A program made the translations under genes and the position numbers. From assembly GCA_028278545.1 (NCBI GenBank), contig JANQED010000054.1, forward strand, positions 1 through 38,591: a stretch of DNA of 38,591 bases, written 5' to 3'. Shown here piece after piece: positions 17,478 through 27,108 of the stretch. The stretch comes from Anaerolineales bacterium (lineage in GTDB: Bacteria; Chloroflexota; Anaerolineae; Anaerolineales; UBA11858). The notes below the pieces were generated by a model, which saw only the letters and a list, made by a program, of their open reading frames with translations, did not search any database and was not told the DNA's origin. Position 1 is the stretch's first letter; each line of letters starts with the position of its first letter.

Positions 17478-19907
17478 TTAGGCGGCTGCCGCTTCGGCAA
17501 TGCGGATTTCGAAGGTGCTGGGCCTATTGATGGCTACGCCCATGCTGCGGGGGACGAGCGCGGTTCCCGCCGGGATGCGCTCATCTTCCCAGACCACCAC
17601 ATTGCTCGTCTCTCCATCGTTGATGCTGATGCCCACAACCATCCCGTCGGTGGTTTTCAATAGTTTAGAATCCTGCGGGTTGACCAGGATGAACGGCTCT
17701 GGCAGGCGGGGGTGCAGCACTTCCGAAGGGCTGATCATGCCCCCGCGGTCGTACAGCAGCGTGATGGGGACCGCGATCACTTCACCGTCGGGCTTTTCAA
17801 TGTCTTGGCGGGACACCTTGGAAACTTTGTAACCGCCTGAGGGAGCCAACTGAACCCCCAGGCCCTGCTTGTTCTCATAACCTGTACCGCCGTAATAAAG
17901 ATCACCCCGCCCCACAATCGGCCATTGGTCGCTGACCTCGGCCAATCGCTGGTAGGTGAGCCCTTCATAGCCGGGGGTCTCAGCGCAAAGCTCTGGGTTA
18001 ACCAGTGAGGGGAAACGCCCTTTCAGCGCCAGGCCGACTTTCGCGCCGATCTGGGCGGCGATATCGAAGTCGGGGCGGGCTTCGCCTCTGGGCTGCACCA
18101 CCGGGTAGAAACGCTGCACGCGGCGCTCGCCCGAAGTAAACGTGCCTTCACGCTCGGTTTGCGCCTGTGCTGGGAGCACCACGTCGGCCAGTTCGGCCGT
18201 CTCGGTGAGGAACAACTCCTGCACGACCACGAAATCGGCCTGCATGATCGTCTCAGCCAGTGCCGGGTCATCACCGACGGGGTCTGCGCCGGCGATATAG
18301 ACCACCTTCGCCTCGGCCAGATCGAACCCGGGGCGGAACCCTATGTCCCAGGCACCCTGGGTGTTGGCCCGCGGCCACACGCCGACCAGCCCGTTGTTGG
18401 GTTGGCCTACCCGGCCCAACTCGGCCACCAAATTGGCGCAGGCCTGCGCCAGGGCCTCGGATGTCTCCAAACCAATCCCCTCGCTGCCGAAGAAGACCAC
18501 CAGGTTGTCCGCCTCGGACAGGGGGGCAACTCGTTCGACGGCTTCCACCTCTTCGCCGTACGCGTAGCGGATGATTTCTGTAGCGTAACGCTCTAACTTG
18601 GTGGGGCGTGGGTTGGCGACGATCAATTTAGCCCCCCGCTCAGCCGCGGCCTTGACTCTCAGCCACCAAACCGGCGCTTCTTCCTCCAGGTCGCAGGCGA
18701 TCACCACGATGGCGTCGCCCTCGCCCAGGTCGGCGAGATTGGAGCCTGCGCCCAAACCGACCTGCGCCACCAGATCACCGCCAGCCATATAAGAGTGCAG
18801 CCCGGATTTGCCGCCCAGCCCCTCGGTGAGCTTCCTGAGGTTGAACAGGTCTTCGTTGGGCAGGCGGCCGCTCACCAGGGTCAGCAGCCCCTCCCCGGCG
18901 TTCTTGAATTGATCCGCCACCAGGGCCAGGGCCTCCTCCCAGCTTGTAGGGGTCAGCTTCCCATCTTTGCGGATCAACGGTTGGGTAAGGCGCGCCTCGC
19001 TATCGCTGAAATGATAAGCGAAGCGGCCTTTGTCGCAGATCCACAGCTCGTTGACCCATTCGTTCTGGAGGGGCATGGCCCGTTTGATGACGATGTCGCC
19101 GCCGGATTTGGCTTCCCGGCGCGTGTTGTAAGTCATATTGCAGCCCACCGGGCAGTGGGAACAGATCGAAGCGGCGTTCTTCAGTTCCCAGGGGCGTGCG
19201 CTGAAGCGGAAATCAGCCGTGGTCAACGCCCCGACAGGGCAGATATCCGTGGTGTTGCCCGACCAGTACGAGTCGAAGCCCGGCTCGGAGTTGGTGATGA
19301 TATCGGTGGCCCGTCCACGATTGAAGAACTCCAGCACCGCGTCATCGACGATCTCTTCCTGGAAGCGGATGCAGCGCGCACATTGGATACAGCGTTCGCG
19401 ATCCAGCCAGATCAGATCACCCAGGGGGACGTTCTTCTCGAAATTGATCTTGTCATCGTAGATGAAGCGGCTCTCACCAGGGCCGTGGGCCATGGTCAGG
19501 TTTTGCAGCGGGCACTCACCGCCCTTATCGCAGATCGGGCAGTCCAGCGGGTGAGAAGTCAGCAGCAGCTCGACGATCTCCTGGCGGCCTTGCTGGACTT
19601 TCTCAGTCATGCCCTCGACCACCATCCCCTCGGAGACGGGCACTGTGCAGGCGGTGTCCAGTTTCCACCCGAACTGGATTTTCGGCGAGCCGTCCTCTTC
19701 GAGCACGATCTCGCCGCTGTCACGGTCGCGCACCGGGCGGCCGATATCGACTAAACACATCCGGCACATGCCCACCGGTTCCATCTTGGGGTGGTAGCAG
19801 AACACGGGGATATCGATGCCGATCTTCTTGGCGGCATCGACCACTAAGGTCCCCTCCGGAACAGTGACTTGTTTACCGTCGATGGTCAGTGTGACTTCGT
19901 TTGTCAT
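17478..19907 (-). CDS. nuoG: NADH:quinone oxidoreductase subunit G
   Basis: This 809-residue iron-sulfur subunit has an N-terminal [2Fe-2S] N1b site (Cys37, 48, 51, 87), N5 with His119 plus Cys123/126/132, and N4 with Cys173/176/179/223. It also has the extra N7 cluster set in the molybdopterin-like domain: Cys249/252/256 (CSHCPVGC) plus the later cysteine in ELWICDKG. The remainder is a molybdopterin-oxidoreductase-like fold that is catalytically silent in complex I. Presence of N7 is as in E. coli and Thermus and absent from mitochondria. It starts 43 bases after nuoF. Confidence 0.97.
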   Translation of the reverse strand: MTNEVTLTIDGKQVTVPEGTLVVDAAKKIGIDIPVFCYHPKMEPVGMCRMCLVDIGRPVRDRDSGEIVLEEDGSPKIQFGWKLDTACTVPVSEGMVVEGMTEKVQQGRQEIVELLLTSHPLDCPICDKGGECPLQNLTMAHGPGESRFIYDDKINFEKNVPLGDLIWLDRERCIQCARCIRFQEEIVDDAVLEFFNRGRATDIITNSEPGFDSYWSGNTTDICPVGALTTADFRFSARPWELKNAASICSHCPVGCNMTYNTRREAKSGGDIVIKRAMPLQNEWVNELWICDKGRFAYHFSDSEARLTQPLIRKDGKLTPTSWEEALALVADQFKNAGEGLLTLVSGRLPNEDLFNLRKLTEGLGGKSGLHSYMAGGDLVAQVGLGAGSNLADLGEGDAIVVIACDLEEEAPVWWLRVKAAAERGAKLIVANPRPTKLERYATEIIRYAYGEEVEAVERVAPLSEADNLVVFFGSEGIGLETSEALAQACANLVAELGRVGQPNNGLVGVWPRANTQGAWDIGFRPGFDLAEAKVVYIAGADPVGDDPALAETIMQADFVVVQELFLTETAELADVVLPAQAQTEREGTFTSGERRVQRFYPVVQPRGEARPDFDIAAQIGAKVGLALKGRFPSLVNPELCAETPGYEGLTYQRLAEVSDQWPIVGRGDLYYGGTGYENKQGLGVQLAPSGGYKVSKVSRQDIEKPDGEVIAVPITLLYDRGGMISPSEVLHPRLPEPFILVNPQDSKLLKTTDGMVVGISINDGETSNVVVWEDERIPAGTALVPRSMGVAINRPSTFEIRIAEAAAA

Positions 19908-19950
19908 AAAGGTTATCTCGTCATTGTGCCGCTGAGATCACTGCGGCCGT

Positions 19951-21198
19951 TTACTTGATTGCGGCTTCAAAGTCCTGCGGGAAGCGTTCGATGCCAGTCA
20001 TCACAGCCTGGATAGAGAACTCGCCAAGCGCACACAGGCACTTGTTTTCGATCTGCTTGGCGACGCTGTGCAGCAACTCGACATCGTTCTGGCTGGCCTG
20101 GCCGGCATGGATGCGCTCGATGATATGCCCCATCCAGTAATTCCCTTCCCGGCAAGGGGTGCATTTGCCGCAGGATTCGTGCTCGAAGAAGTGGATGGTC
20201 TTGTTGATCACCCAATCGATGCTGACGCTATCGTCGATGACGATGATCGAGGCAGACCCCAGGTCGGCGTCCAAGTCGCGCACCGAGGCGTAATCCATGG
20301 GAGTGTCGAGGGCTTTGTCGTCGGCAACGATCAGCGCCGAAGATGCCCCCGCGGCCATAATGGCCCTGATGGAACGATCATCGCTGATGCCGCCGCCGTG
20401 CTCGTAGATCAGCTCGCGGAAGGTGGTGCCGAAGGGCAGCTCGTAGTTGCCGGGCTGCTTGACCCGGCCCGAAAGGCTGAAAACCTTCACCCCGGCGGTA
20501 TCTTCGGTGCCTAGATTCTTGTACCATTCTCCGCCGTTGGTGATGATCGGCGGTACGTTAGTCAGCGTCTCGACGTTGTTGACCACAGTGGGCTTGCCGT
20601 ACAGGCCAAACGATGGCGGGAAGGGTGGGCGCAGGCGGGGTTGGCCGCGCTTGCCCTCCATAGACTCAAGCAGCGCGGTCTCCTCACCGCAAATATAAGC
20701 CCCGGCGCCCAGGTGGGTGTAGATGCGCAGTGAATAATCCGTGCCGAACAGCTTATCTCCCAGCAGACCGGCCTCTTCCAGTTCGGCGATCTTCTCGTCG
20801 AGGACCTGAGTCAGCTCCCAGAACTCGCCCCGGCAGTAGATATAGGCTTCGGTGGCACCTACCGCGTAAGAGGCAATGGCGACGCCCTCCAGGAATTGGA
20901 AGGGGTTGCTTTCCATGATCTCGCGGTCTTTGAAGGTGCCCGGCTCGGATTCATCGGCGTTGGCGACGACGTAATGGGGCCAGTTGTCCTTGTCCATGAA
21001 GGACCATTTCAACCCGGTGGGGAAGCCCGCCCCGCCGCGCCCCCGCAGCCCGGAAGTCTTGACGATCTCCGTGACCTCGTCGGGCTTCATCGTCGTGACG
21101 ACCTTTTCAAAGGCCTCGAAGCCGCCGTTTTTCCTGTAGACATCTAACTTATGGATATCTGGGATCTCTCGGTGTCGAAGGAGTATGTAATTGGCCAT
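19951..21198 (-). CDS. nuoF: NADH:quinone oxidoreductase subunit F (NADH/FMN)
   Basis: This subunit of about 415 residues oxidises NADH. It shows the glycine-rich FMN/NADH segment GLRGRGGAGFPTGLKW, the ICGEETALLESMEGKRG and FPPSFGLYGKPTVVNNVETL motifs, and the N3 ligands ESCGKCTPCREG plus a later Cys. The start is ATG 21198, where the codon overlaps the nuoE stop by one base (TAATG) and GGAGGAG lies upstream; the frame is open further upstream but only inside nuoE. Confidence 0.97.
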   Translation of the reverse strand: MANYILLRHREIPDIHKLDVYRKNGGFEAFEKVVTTMKPDEVTEIVKTSGLRGRGGAGFPTGLKWSFMDKDNWPHYVVANADESEPGTFKDREIMESNPFQFLEGVAIASYAVGATEAYIYCRGEFWELTQVLDEKIAELEEAGLLGDKLFGTDYSLRIYTHLGAGAYICGEETALLESMEGKRGQPRLRPPFPPSFGLYGKPTVVNNVETLTNVPPIITNGGEWYKNLGTEDTAGVKVFSLSGRVKQPGNYELPFGTTFRELIYEHGGGISDDRSIRAIMAAGASSALIVADDKALDTPMDYASVRDLDADLGSASIIVIDDSVSIDWVINKTIHFFEHESCGKCTPCREGNYWMGHIIERIHAGQASQNDVELLHSVAKQIENKCLCALGEFSIQAVMTGIERFPQDFEAAIK

Positions 21199-21698
21199 TA
21201 TTTCTCCTCCCTCTTCCAATCTTCGATCAATTCTAAGGTGCTCTCAACCGTCATATCCTCGTGGTAGGCCAGGCCCTCGCCGGTCTGCACCTGGAACATG
21301 GGCGCTTTGTCGCACGCCGCCAGGCACATCACCCCTTCGACGGTGACCAGCCCATCCTCCGTGGTCTCTCCGATCTGGATGCCCAGGTTCTCACAGAGCT
21401 TCTCCAGGAATTCATCGGCACCCCTGAGCGCGCAGGGCAAGTCGTTGCACACCTGGATGCGGTACTGCCCGCCCGGCTCTTCGTGGTACAGCGTATAAAA
21501 CCCAACCAAAGTGACCACCTCTGTGGGAGTCATCTCCAGGATTTCGGCGATCTCGTTGAGGTCCTGTTTAGTGACGTAGCCGTCTTCCCGCTGGGCGATA
21601 TACAGCAGCGACATCACCGCCGAACGCTTCTGTTCCGCGGGGTACTTGGCGATGATCTTCTGGATTTCGTCTGCGTAATTTTCTGCGATCTTGTTCAC
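21198..21698 (-). CDS. nuoE: NADH:quinone oxidoreductase subunit E ([2Fe-2S])
   Basis: This 166-residue thioredoxin-like subunit carries cluster N1a with Cys84, Cys89, Cys125 and Cys129 (CNDLPC and CLAAC). The start is GTG 21698, because GTGA overlaps the nuoD stop. The longer open frame to 21818 is an artefact reading through the end of nuoD in another frame, and residues upstream of this GTG do not resemble NuoE. It partners NuoF and NuoG in the NADH module. Confidence 0.96.
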   Translation of the reverse strand: MNKIAENYADEIQKIIAKYPAEQKRSAVMSLLYIAQREDGYVTKQDLNEIAEILEMTPTEVVTLVGFYTLYHEEPGGQYRIQVCNDLPCALRGADEFLEKLCENLGIQIGETTEDGLVTVEGVMCLAACDKAPMFQVQTGEGLAYHEDMTVESTLELIEDWKREEK

Positions 21699-22933
21699 CT
21701 GTCCGAATCTCCCAAAACGATGTCGATGCTGCCGATAATGGCTACCAGGTCGGCGACCAGCAGCCCCTCGCTCAAGACGGGCAGAGCCTGTAAGTGGATG
21801 AAAGACGGCGTGCGCCAATGCACCCGGTACGGTTTGTTGCCCCCATCTCCTTCGAGATAGACGCCCAGTTCCCCGCGCGGCGACGAAACCGGCATATAGA
21901 CATATTCCGCCGGGGCGTCAAAACCGTCCGTCCACAGCTTGAAGTGGTGGATCAAGGCCTCCATGCTGGTACCCAGCTCCGAGCGGGGCGGCGGGACGAA
22001 TTTCCGGTTGTTACTGCGCACCGGAGCGCCTTCCAGTTCCTTGAGTTTTTCCAGCCCCTGTTCAATGATCCGCAGCGATTGGGTGAATTCCTCCATGCGG
22101 CAGATATAGCGGGCGAAAACGTCCCCCGCGGTATCCGTTGGCACCTCGAAATCGTATTCTTCGTAGCCGGAGTATGGGCGGGCGACCCGGTTATCGAAGT
22201 CCACCCCGGAACCCCGCAGCGTCGGTCCGGTCAACCCCCAGGCAATGGCATCCTCCGCGGAGATCACCCCAATGCCCTTCGTGCGGTCGATGAAGAGCGG
22301 GTTCTTAGTCAGCAGGCCGTGATACTGCTCGATCCGGGCCGGGAAATAGGCCAGGAAATCCTCCACGGCAGCGTAAAACTCTTTGGGCACATCCCGCCAC
22401 AGGCCGCCGGGCCTGATGTAAGTAGTCATCATGCGCTGGCCGGAGACCAGTTCCAGAATATCCAGGATCACCTCGCGCTCACGGAAGCAGTACAGGAACA
22501 TCGACATCGCCGCCAGGTCCAGCGACTGGGTACCCAACCACACCAGGTGCGAAGCGATGCGCTGCAATTCCGCCAGAATGACGCGGATGACCTGCGCCCG
22601 TGGGGGCACATCCAGGCCAACCAGCTTTTCGACGGCCAGGCAGTAGGCCAGGTTGTTGCCGACCGTGTTGAGATAGTCTAGCCGGTCGGTCATCACCTCG
22701 GCCTGCTCGTAGCGCTTGGCCTCCATATTCTTTTCTATCCCTGTGTGCAGGAAGCCGATGTCGGGAACACAGTTGATGACGGTCTCACCTTCGAGTTCCA
22801 GCATCAAACGCAAAACACCATGCGTGCTGGGGTGCTGCGGCCCCATGTTGAGCAGCATGGTCTCGCCTTGAATGGCCCGGTCTGATACCAGATGCTTTAG
22901 CTCGTCTAAGGTGACTTCTTGAAGTTGAACCAT
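21695..22933 (-). CDS. nuoD: NADH:quinone oxidoreductase subunit D (49-kDa)
   Basis: This 412-residue quinone-pocket subunit is homologous to the hydrogenase large subunit. It has MLLNMGPQHPSTHGVLR with the quinone-binding His, the GFLHTGIEK loop, and ASHLVWLGTQSLDLA. The C-terminus ends in the DIVLGDSDR type. NuoC and NuoD are separate genes, not fused as in E. coli. It starts 64 bases after nuoC and overlaps nuoE by 4 bases. Confidence 0.97.
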   Translation of the reverse strand: MVQLQEVTLDELKHLVSDRAIQGETMLLNMGPQHPSTHGVLRLMLELEGETVINCVPDIGFLHTGIEKNMEAKRYEQAEVMTDRLDYLNTVGNNLAYCLAVEKLVGLDVPPRAQVIRVILAELQRIASHLVWLGTQSLDLAAMSMFLYCFREREVILDILELVSGQRMMTTYIRPGGLWRDVPKEFYAAVEDFLAYFPARIEQYHGLLTKNPLFIDRTKGIGVISAEDAIAWGLTGPTLRGSGVDFDNRVARPYSGYEEYDFEVPTDTAGDVFARYICRMEEFTQSLRIIEQGLEKLKELEGAPVRSNNRKFVPPPRSELGTSMEALIHHFKLWTDGFDAPAEYVYMPVSSPRGELGVYLEGDGGNKPYRVHWRTPSFIHLQALPVLSEGLLVADLVAIIGSIDIVLGDSDR

Positions 22934-22997
22934 AAAGACCTCATTGGGTGACGCCCGCAGCGTGATGCCAAGCTGACCACGTCTGGCAGATCACCTT

Positions 22998-23510
22998 TTA
23001 CTCCTTCACATAAGGCTTTTTTCTGTCGATCTCGTCCGCATTGAAGGTGAACTGCACTTCTTCGTATCCCAGGGGATAATCCTTGCGCAGGGGATGCCCT
23101 TCCCAATCATAGGGCATCAGTATACGGCGCATATCGGAATGCCCTTCGGCTTCGATGCCGAACATATCCCAGATTTCGCGCTCGTGCCAGTTGGCGTTGG
23201 GGTAGAGGCCTTCGATGGTCGGCACCGTGGGGTCGTCGCCAGGGACTGCCGCCCGCAGCCTCAAGGTTATGTTGTCATCAATGGAATAAAGCTGATAGAC
23301 AACATGGAATCTGGGTTCACCTTCGGGCCAATAATCCACCGCCGTCAGGCTAGAGAGCATATTGAACTGGAACTCATCCCTCAGAACCTGGCAGATTGCC
23401 GCCAAATCCTTTGGCAAGATAATCAAGGAATGTTCGTCGCTGAAAGTATGCTCTTCCACTTCGAAGCGCGCTTTGACCGTTTGGATGGCTTGCTGGAGTT
23501 TATCGTTCAT
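22998..23510 (-). CDS. nuoC: NADH:quinone oxidoreductase subunit C (30-kDa)
   Basis: This 170-residue connecting subunit carries the diagnostic block ANWHEREIWDMFGIEAEGHS followed by RRILMPYDWEGHPLRKDYP. The start at ATG 23510 (MNDKLQQ) is preferred; the frame runs open to 23561, but those codons overlap the nuoB end and look unrelated. It starts 19 bases after nuoB, with a weak ribosome site suggesting coupling. Confidence 0.95.
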   Translation of the reverse strand: MNDKLQQAIQTVKARFEVEEHTFSDEHSLIILPKDLAAICQVLRDEFQFNMLSSLTAVDYWPEGEPRFHVVYQLYSIDDNITLRLRAAVPGDDPTVPTIEGLYPNANWHEREIWDMFGIEAEGHSDMRRILMPYDWEGHPLRKDYPLGYEEVQFTFNADEIDRKKPYVKE

Positions 23511-23529
23511 GGACTTAAATCCCTGCTGC

Positions 23530-24012
23530 TCACTTCCACTTGGTGAGTTTCTCGTTTTCAACTTTTTCGTACAGGGTGAGAATGCCGTGGATCAGGCCTT
23601 CTGGCCGCGGGGGGCATCCGGCGACATACACATCAACGGGGATGACTTCGTCCACCCCCTGGACGATAGCGTAGTTGTTGAAAACCCCCCCACACGAAGC
23701 GCAATCCCCCATGGCAATGGCCCACTTTGGGTCCGGCAGTTGGTCGTAGAGGCGGCGCACCACCGGGGCCATCTTGCGGGAAACGCGTCCCGCGACGATC
23801 AGCAAGTCCGACTGGCGCGGGCTGGCGCGCATCAGCTCCATGCCGAAGCGGCTCATATCATAATGAGATGCCTGGGCGTGCATCATCTCAATGGCACAGC
23901 AGGCCAGGCCGGATAACAAAGGCCACATTGCTCTCGTGCGGCTCCAGTTGACCGCTTTCTCCAAAGTTGTGGTGACGATCCCCATATTCCCCAGTTTTTG
24001 TTCTATTCCCAT
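23530..24012 (-). CDS. nuoB: NADH:quinone oxidoreductase subunit B (cluster N2)
   Basis: This 160-residue subunit holds the terminal [4Fe-4S] cluster N2 at the quinone site. Ligands are the tandem Cys38-Cys39 (GLACCAIE), Cys104 (MGDCASCGG) and Cys133 (AGCPPRPE). Its start overlaps the end of nuoA by 10 bases. Confidence 0.98.
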   Translation of the reverse strand: MGIEQKLGNMGIVTTTLEKAVNWSRTRAMWPLLSGLACCAIEMMHAQASHYDMSRFGMELMRASPRQSDLLIVAGRVSRKMAPVVRRLYDQLPDPKWAIAMGDCASCGGVFNNYAIVQGVDEVIPVDVYVAGCPPRPEGLIHGILTLYEKVENEKLTKWK

Positions 24013-24374
24013 TCAAGGGCTCCTTTCTTCCAGGCGTACACATAACCTACCAATAAGATAAGGATAAAGACAAACATCTCTACCAGGGCGAAGACCCCCA
24101 GGCTGTTGTCGATGAAGTCCCGCAGGACGACCGCCCAGGGCAGGAAGAAGATGATCTCGATGTCGAAAAGGATGAAGAGCACGGCGATCAAATAGAACTT
24201 GACCGGCATGCGCCGGGTGCCCGGGCCGTAGGGGTTCATCCCCGATTCGTACGGCATGGCCTTGGCGTCTGTCTGCCGTTTTGGCCCGAACAAGTGACCT
24301 AAAATGACCACCAGGCCTGCTAACCCGGTGGCCAAGACGATCAAAATGGCGATAGGGAGATACTCTATGAGCAT
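24003..24374 (-). CDS. nuoA: NADH:quinone oxidoreductase subunit A
   Basis: This 123-residue, three-helix subunit (ND3 homologue) is the first gene of the operon. It contains [11 protein letters not shown], the flexible quinone-site loop with Ser in the position of the switch cysteine of mitochondrial ND3, and the [15 protein letters not shown] helix. The start is ATG 24374 after GAGGAT; a TTG two codons earlier is less likely. Confidence 0.97.
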   Translation of the reverse strand: MLIEYLPIAILIVLATGLAGLVVILGHLFGPKRQTDAKAMPYESGMNPYGPGTRRMPVKFYLIAVLFILFDIEIIFFLPWAVVLRDFIDNSLGVFALVEMFVFILILLVGYVYAWKKGALEWE

Positions 24375-24432
24375 GGGCAATCCTCGATGAAAACGTGGAT
24401 TAGATCATGGTTTTGCTAACTTGCCGAAGTAT

Positions 24433-24462
24433 ATCATAGGAGGGCCGTCAAGGCTAGTTCAA
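24433..24462 (-). promoter_or_regulatory. Candidate promoter of the nuo operon
   Basis: On the minus strand, TTGAAC (24457-24462) and TATGAT (24433-24438) are 18 bases apart, about 60 bases before nuoA. An overlapping TATACT (24428-24433) is an alternative -10. The boundary with the GT gene on the other strand makes this the natural operon promoter. Confidence 0.5.
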
Positions 24463-24514
24463 ATTTTCACAAATAAGTGCGTGACAAAAATCACATCATC
24501 ACTGACATATAATT

Positions 24515-24556
24515 AAAGAGATCGGCGAGCGTGAGAGTACGCTCGCCGATCTCTTT
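24515..24556. terminator. Perfect 18-bp hairpin upstream of nuo
   Basis: Stem 24515-24532 pairs without error with 24539-24556 around the 6-base loop GAGAGT. The minus-strand side is followed by TTTAATTATA, a weak T-tract, so it could stop transcription arriving from the accessory region before the nuo promoter. A consensus TATAAT (24508-24513) directly precedes it on the plus strand. Confidence 0.6.
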
Positions 24557-24991
24557 AGGAGGACCACCAATCTTCTTGACATGGGGGGGACATGCCAAAA
24601 TGTGATTATGGTGGTTTGACACCTGCAAGATACCAATAAAAGGAGAGGCAGGTACCAACGTCTATAATATACACCATTTCGATCTAAATTGCATTAAAAT
24701 ACCATTAGATTTTTCGGATAAAGATTGGGGGATTGACCTCCCCACTGGAGTATGGTTGGCAAAAAACCGCGCAGTTCAGGGGGGACTTGGCCGCGGACGC
24801 AGCGGATGAGTGCAGATTCTTGAGATTCTCCCCCCAGAATTGGGGGGTTGGGGGGGCTTCACCCGCCCCAGGACGGATGATACTGGATTCAGGAAGTGGG
24901 CGGGCGAAAAATCATCAGAGTAGGAAATCGAATATAATAGAACGAGTTTTGGCTGGTCAAGAAGACCCAGAATATACGAAGGAAATCATTT
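24557..24991. other. Gene-free region before the glycosyltransferase
   Basis: About 435 bases without a convincing gene. It holds an AGGAGG followed by no sensible frame, a small inverted repeat (ACCTGC near 24622 with GCAGGT near 24649), and two consensus TATAAT boxes (24663-24668 and 24933-24938). There are also G-runs and C-runs around 24832-24880. The second TATAAT is a possible -10 for the glycosyltransferase, though no good -35 lies 17 bases upstream. Confidence 0.5.
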
Positions 24992-26287
24992 ATGAATGTT
25001 TTTATCGTAACAGCCGGTTCACGAGGGGATGTTCAGCCTTACGTGGCTCTCGGAAAAGGATTGAAAGCAGCCGGGCACGCTGTCACAATATGCACCTGTT
25101 CGAGTTTTGAGCCGTTGATCACTGAACATGGCATAACCTATGGGTATATGAACAATGATTTCATTCGATTGGTCGATTCGGAAGCTGGCCGAGAAGCAAT
25201 GGAGGGTGGGGCGAATGCATTCAATTTGGTCAAATCGATGATCGCGTTGATGAAAGATGCCAAAGCCCTAAACCGTGAAATGATGAAGGACGCCTGGAAT
25301 GCAGCGCAGGAAGCAGAACCAGACATCGTCATCTTCCATCCGAAAGCGCTGGCGGGATCACATGTCGCGGAAAAATTGGGTGTTCCAGCAATACTTGCGC
25401 TCCCAGTTCCGGTGATCGTACCTACAAGAGAATTCGCTGCAATTGGTTTTCCTGACTTAAAACTTGGCGGGGGGTTCAATAAGCTATCGTATTCGATATT
25501 GCATAAGGGGTATCATAGCTATGATGATGTGGTGAATGAATTTCGTCAAGATGTGTTGGGACTAGGGAAGTATCCTAAATCAACGACACCAATTCAGATG
25601 GCGGATGGCAGCCCAATCCCCGTTCTTCATGGGTACAGCGAGAGTGTTTGGCCGCGCCCACACGATTGGCCTGAAACAGCATTCGTCACCGGTTATTGGT
25701 TCTTAGATCAAGATGAAGACTGGAAACCACCCAAAGAACTGGAAGCCTTTCTAAGAGTGGGTGAACCGCCCGTTTATGTTGGGTTTGGGAGCATGGCTGG
25801 ACGCAAACCGGAACGGATCACCAAGATTATTGTGGAAGCCTTACAGAAAGCAAAATTGCGCGGAATCATTGCGACAGGGTGGGGTGGTTTATCGGCTGAG
25901 GATTTACCGGAAACGATCTATAAGATCGAAAAGATACCCCATGACTGGTTATTCCCACAAGTTGCCGCGGTTGTGCATCATGGCGGTGCGGGAACGACGG
26001 CGGCAGGGTTGAGAGCCGGAAAACCATCGGTGATATGTCCGTTCTTGATCGACCAGCCACTATGGGGCGCAAGAGTTCGTTCACTTGGAGCTGGCCCCAA
26101 GCCAATCCCCCAAAAGAAATTGACTGTCGATAAGTTAGCGGGTGCCATCAAAGAAGCAGTATCCAATCCTTCTATTCGAGAAAAAGCCGAAATGGTTGGT
26201 CAGGGAATTAGAAATGAAGAGGGGATTGAAAAGGCTGTCAGCATAATCGAGACTATTGTCACCCCAGTCCGCACCACACAGGGTTAG
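24992..26287 (+). CDS. GT1-family glycosyltransferase (sterol glucosyltransferase/UGT-like)
   Basis: This 431-residue GT-B fold protein begins MNVFIVTAGSRGDVQPYVAL, the N-terminal signature of the UGT80/MGT type. Its C-terminal donor-binding part has VVHHGGAGTTAAGLRAGKP (about 327-345) and FLIDQPLWG, the HGGxGT and D-Q motifs of nucleotide-sugar binding. Likely substrates are lipids, sterol-like or macrolide acceptors; the acceptor cannot be told. AAGGAAA precedes the ATG. It stands alone at the edge of the accessory region and is convergent with the HAD gene, 14 bases apart. Confidence 0.92.
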   Translation: MNVFIVTAGSRGDVQPYVALGKGLKAAGHAVTICTCSSFEPLITEHGITYGYMNNDFIRLVDSEAGREAMEGGANAFNLVKSMIALMKDAKALNREMMKDAWNAAQEAEPDIVIFHPKALAGSHVAEKLGVPAILALPVPVIVPTREFAAIGFPDLKLGGGFNKLSYSILHKGYHSYDDVVNEFRQDVLGLGKYPKSTTPIQMADGSPIPVLHGYSESVWPRPHDWPETAFVTGYWFLDQDEDWKPPKELEAFLRVGEPPVYVGFGSMAGRKPERITKIIVEALQKAKLRGIIATGWGGLSAEDLPETIYKIEKIPHDWLFPQVAAVVHHGGAGTTAAGLRAGKPSVICPFLIDQPLWGARVRSLGAGPKPIPQKKLTVDKLAGAIKEAVSNPSIREKAEMVGQGIRNEEGIEKAVSIIETIVTPVRTTQG

Positions 26288-26301
26288 TGTGCGTCTTTCT
26301 T

Positions 26302-26943
26302 TCACTCTATATCTACCCCATCCAGCCAATCGATAAACGCTTCATCATTTTGATATTCATAGGCATATCCACCACGATCTCTAAACTTAACCACATAATG
26401 GTGCTTATCATCTAGCAGCAAACTGTTTCCATACTCTATCCCATTCCCAAGTTTTTCAAATGCTTTTGGCCATAGGATTTCTTTGTCTAGCTCCTGATAG
26501 TCATAGCTATTCACAATTACGTCAAATTTTGTGTCCAGATTATGGGAAGGTACAACTACTTCTGTGAAAACATCCATATTTACCGTTACGATAGCAGTTC
26601 TTATCCCTCGCTCCTTGACCGTTAGTGCAAATTCGAGAACGGCTTCATTGAACCGAAGGTTTTCACACCCCATTCTCAAGCACTTTGTAATTTCGCTTAC
26701 ACTAAGATCAATTTCCGCACTGAGTATTTTGGCAATATCAGCTACCGCAACACCCCCTTTCATCCATTCATTGACTAAATCCCCTCTGCTGAAGATGCGC
26801 TGCTGGATGATTTCTTGCCATTGTGGGTAGCCCGGCGGGGAAATGTTGAAATACAGATCGGATGATAAGGTAAACCCAAAATCAAAAACAACACACTTGA
26901 TATTGCGGAAATCGAATTCTTTTGAATGTGGCTGCTTATTCAA
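26302..26943 (-). CDS. HAD-superfamily hydrolase-like protein
   Basis: This protein of about 213 residues has HAD motifs in order. Motif I is VVFDFGFTL (nucleophile Asp21), motif II is IVTVN, a Lys lies in the DKEILWPKAFE region, and motif IV is LLLDDK. The second Asp of DxD is replaced by Gly (DFG), as in the FDFGGV-type branch, so phosphatase activity is not assured. TTG 26943 is preferred because GGGAGGG lies 5-11 bases upstream. A GTG at 26958 is the alternative. Confidence 0.75.
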   Translation of the reverse strand: MNKQPHSKEFDFRNIKCVVFDFGFTLSSDLYFNISPPGYPQWQEIIQQRIFSRGDLVNEWMKGGVAVADIAKILSAEIDLSVSEITKCLRMGCENLRFNEAVLEFALTVKERGIRTAIVTVNMDVFTEVVVPSHNLDTKFDVIVNSYDYQELDKEILWPKAFEKLGNGIEYGNSLLLDDKHHYVVKFRDRGGYAYEYQNDEAFIDWLDGVDIE

Positions 26944-27024
26944 ATCTGACCCTCCCACTACAGAGAACTACTCGTTTCCAATGATAAATAGAAGATACTC
27001 TGTGTTTGATCCGTCCCGAATAGC

Positions 27025-27102
27025 GCATTGCCCCCTGCTTAAACAGATATTCTTCTTAGTTGCTGTTATGCAAACTGATTTCTCTGTCTGTAAGGTTTCG
27101 AT
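27025..27102 (-). repeat. 80-base dispersed element, copy 1 (degenerate)
   Basis: Minus-strand copy of the element also at 31054-31133 (-) and 36752-36831 (+). It keeps the ATCGAAACC end and the GCATAAC core (27065-27071) followed by AGC, but the opposite end has lost the GTT core. It begins 6 bases beyond the stop of the minus-strand gene ending at 27109. Confidence 0.7.
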
Positions 27103-27108
27103 TAATAT

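Noticed and set aside
21198..21818. Longer NuoE starting at 21818
   Set aside because: The extra 40 residues are the end of nuoD read out of frame; GTG 21698 with a GTGA overlap is the natural start.
24733..25110. 125-codon frame upstream of and overlapping the glycosyltransferase
   Set aside because: It runs out of frame into the glycosyltransferase, has low-complexity composition and no ribosome site.
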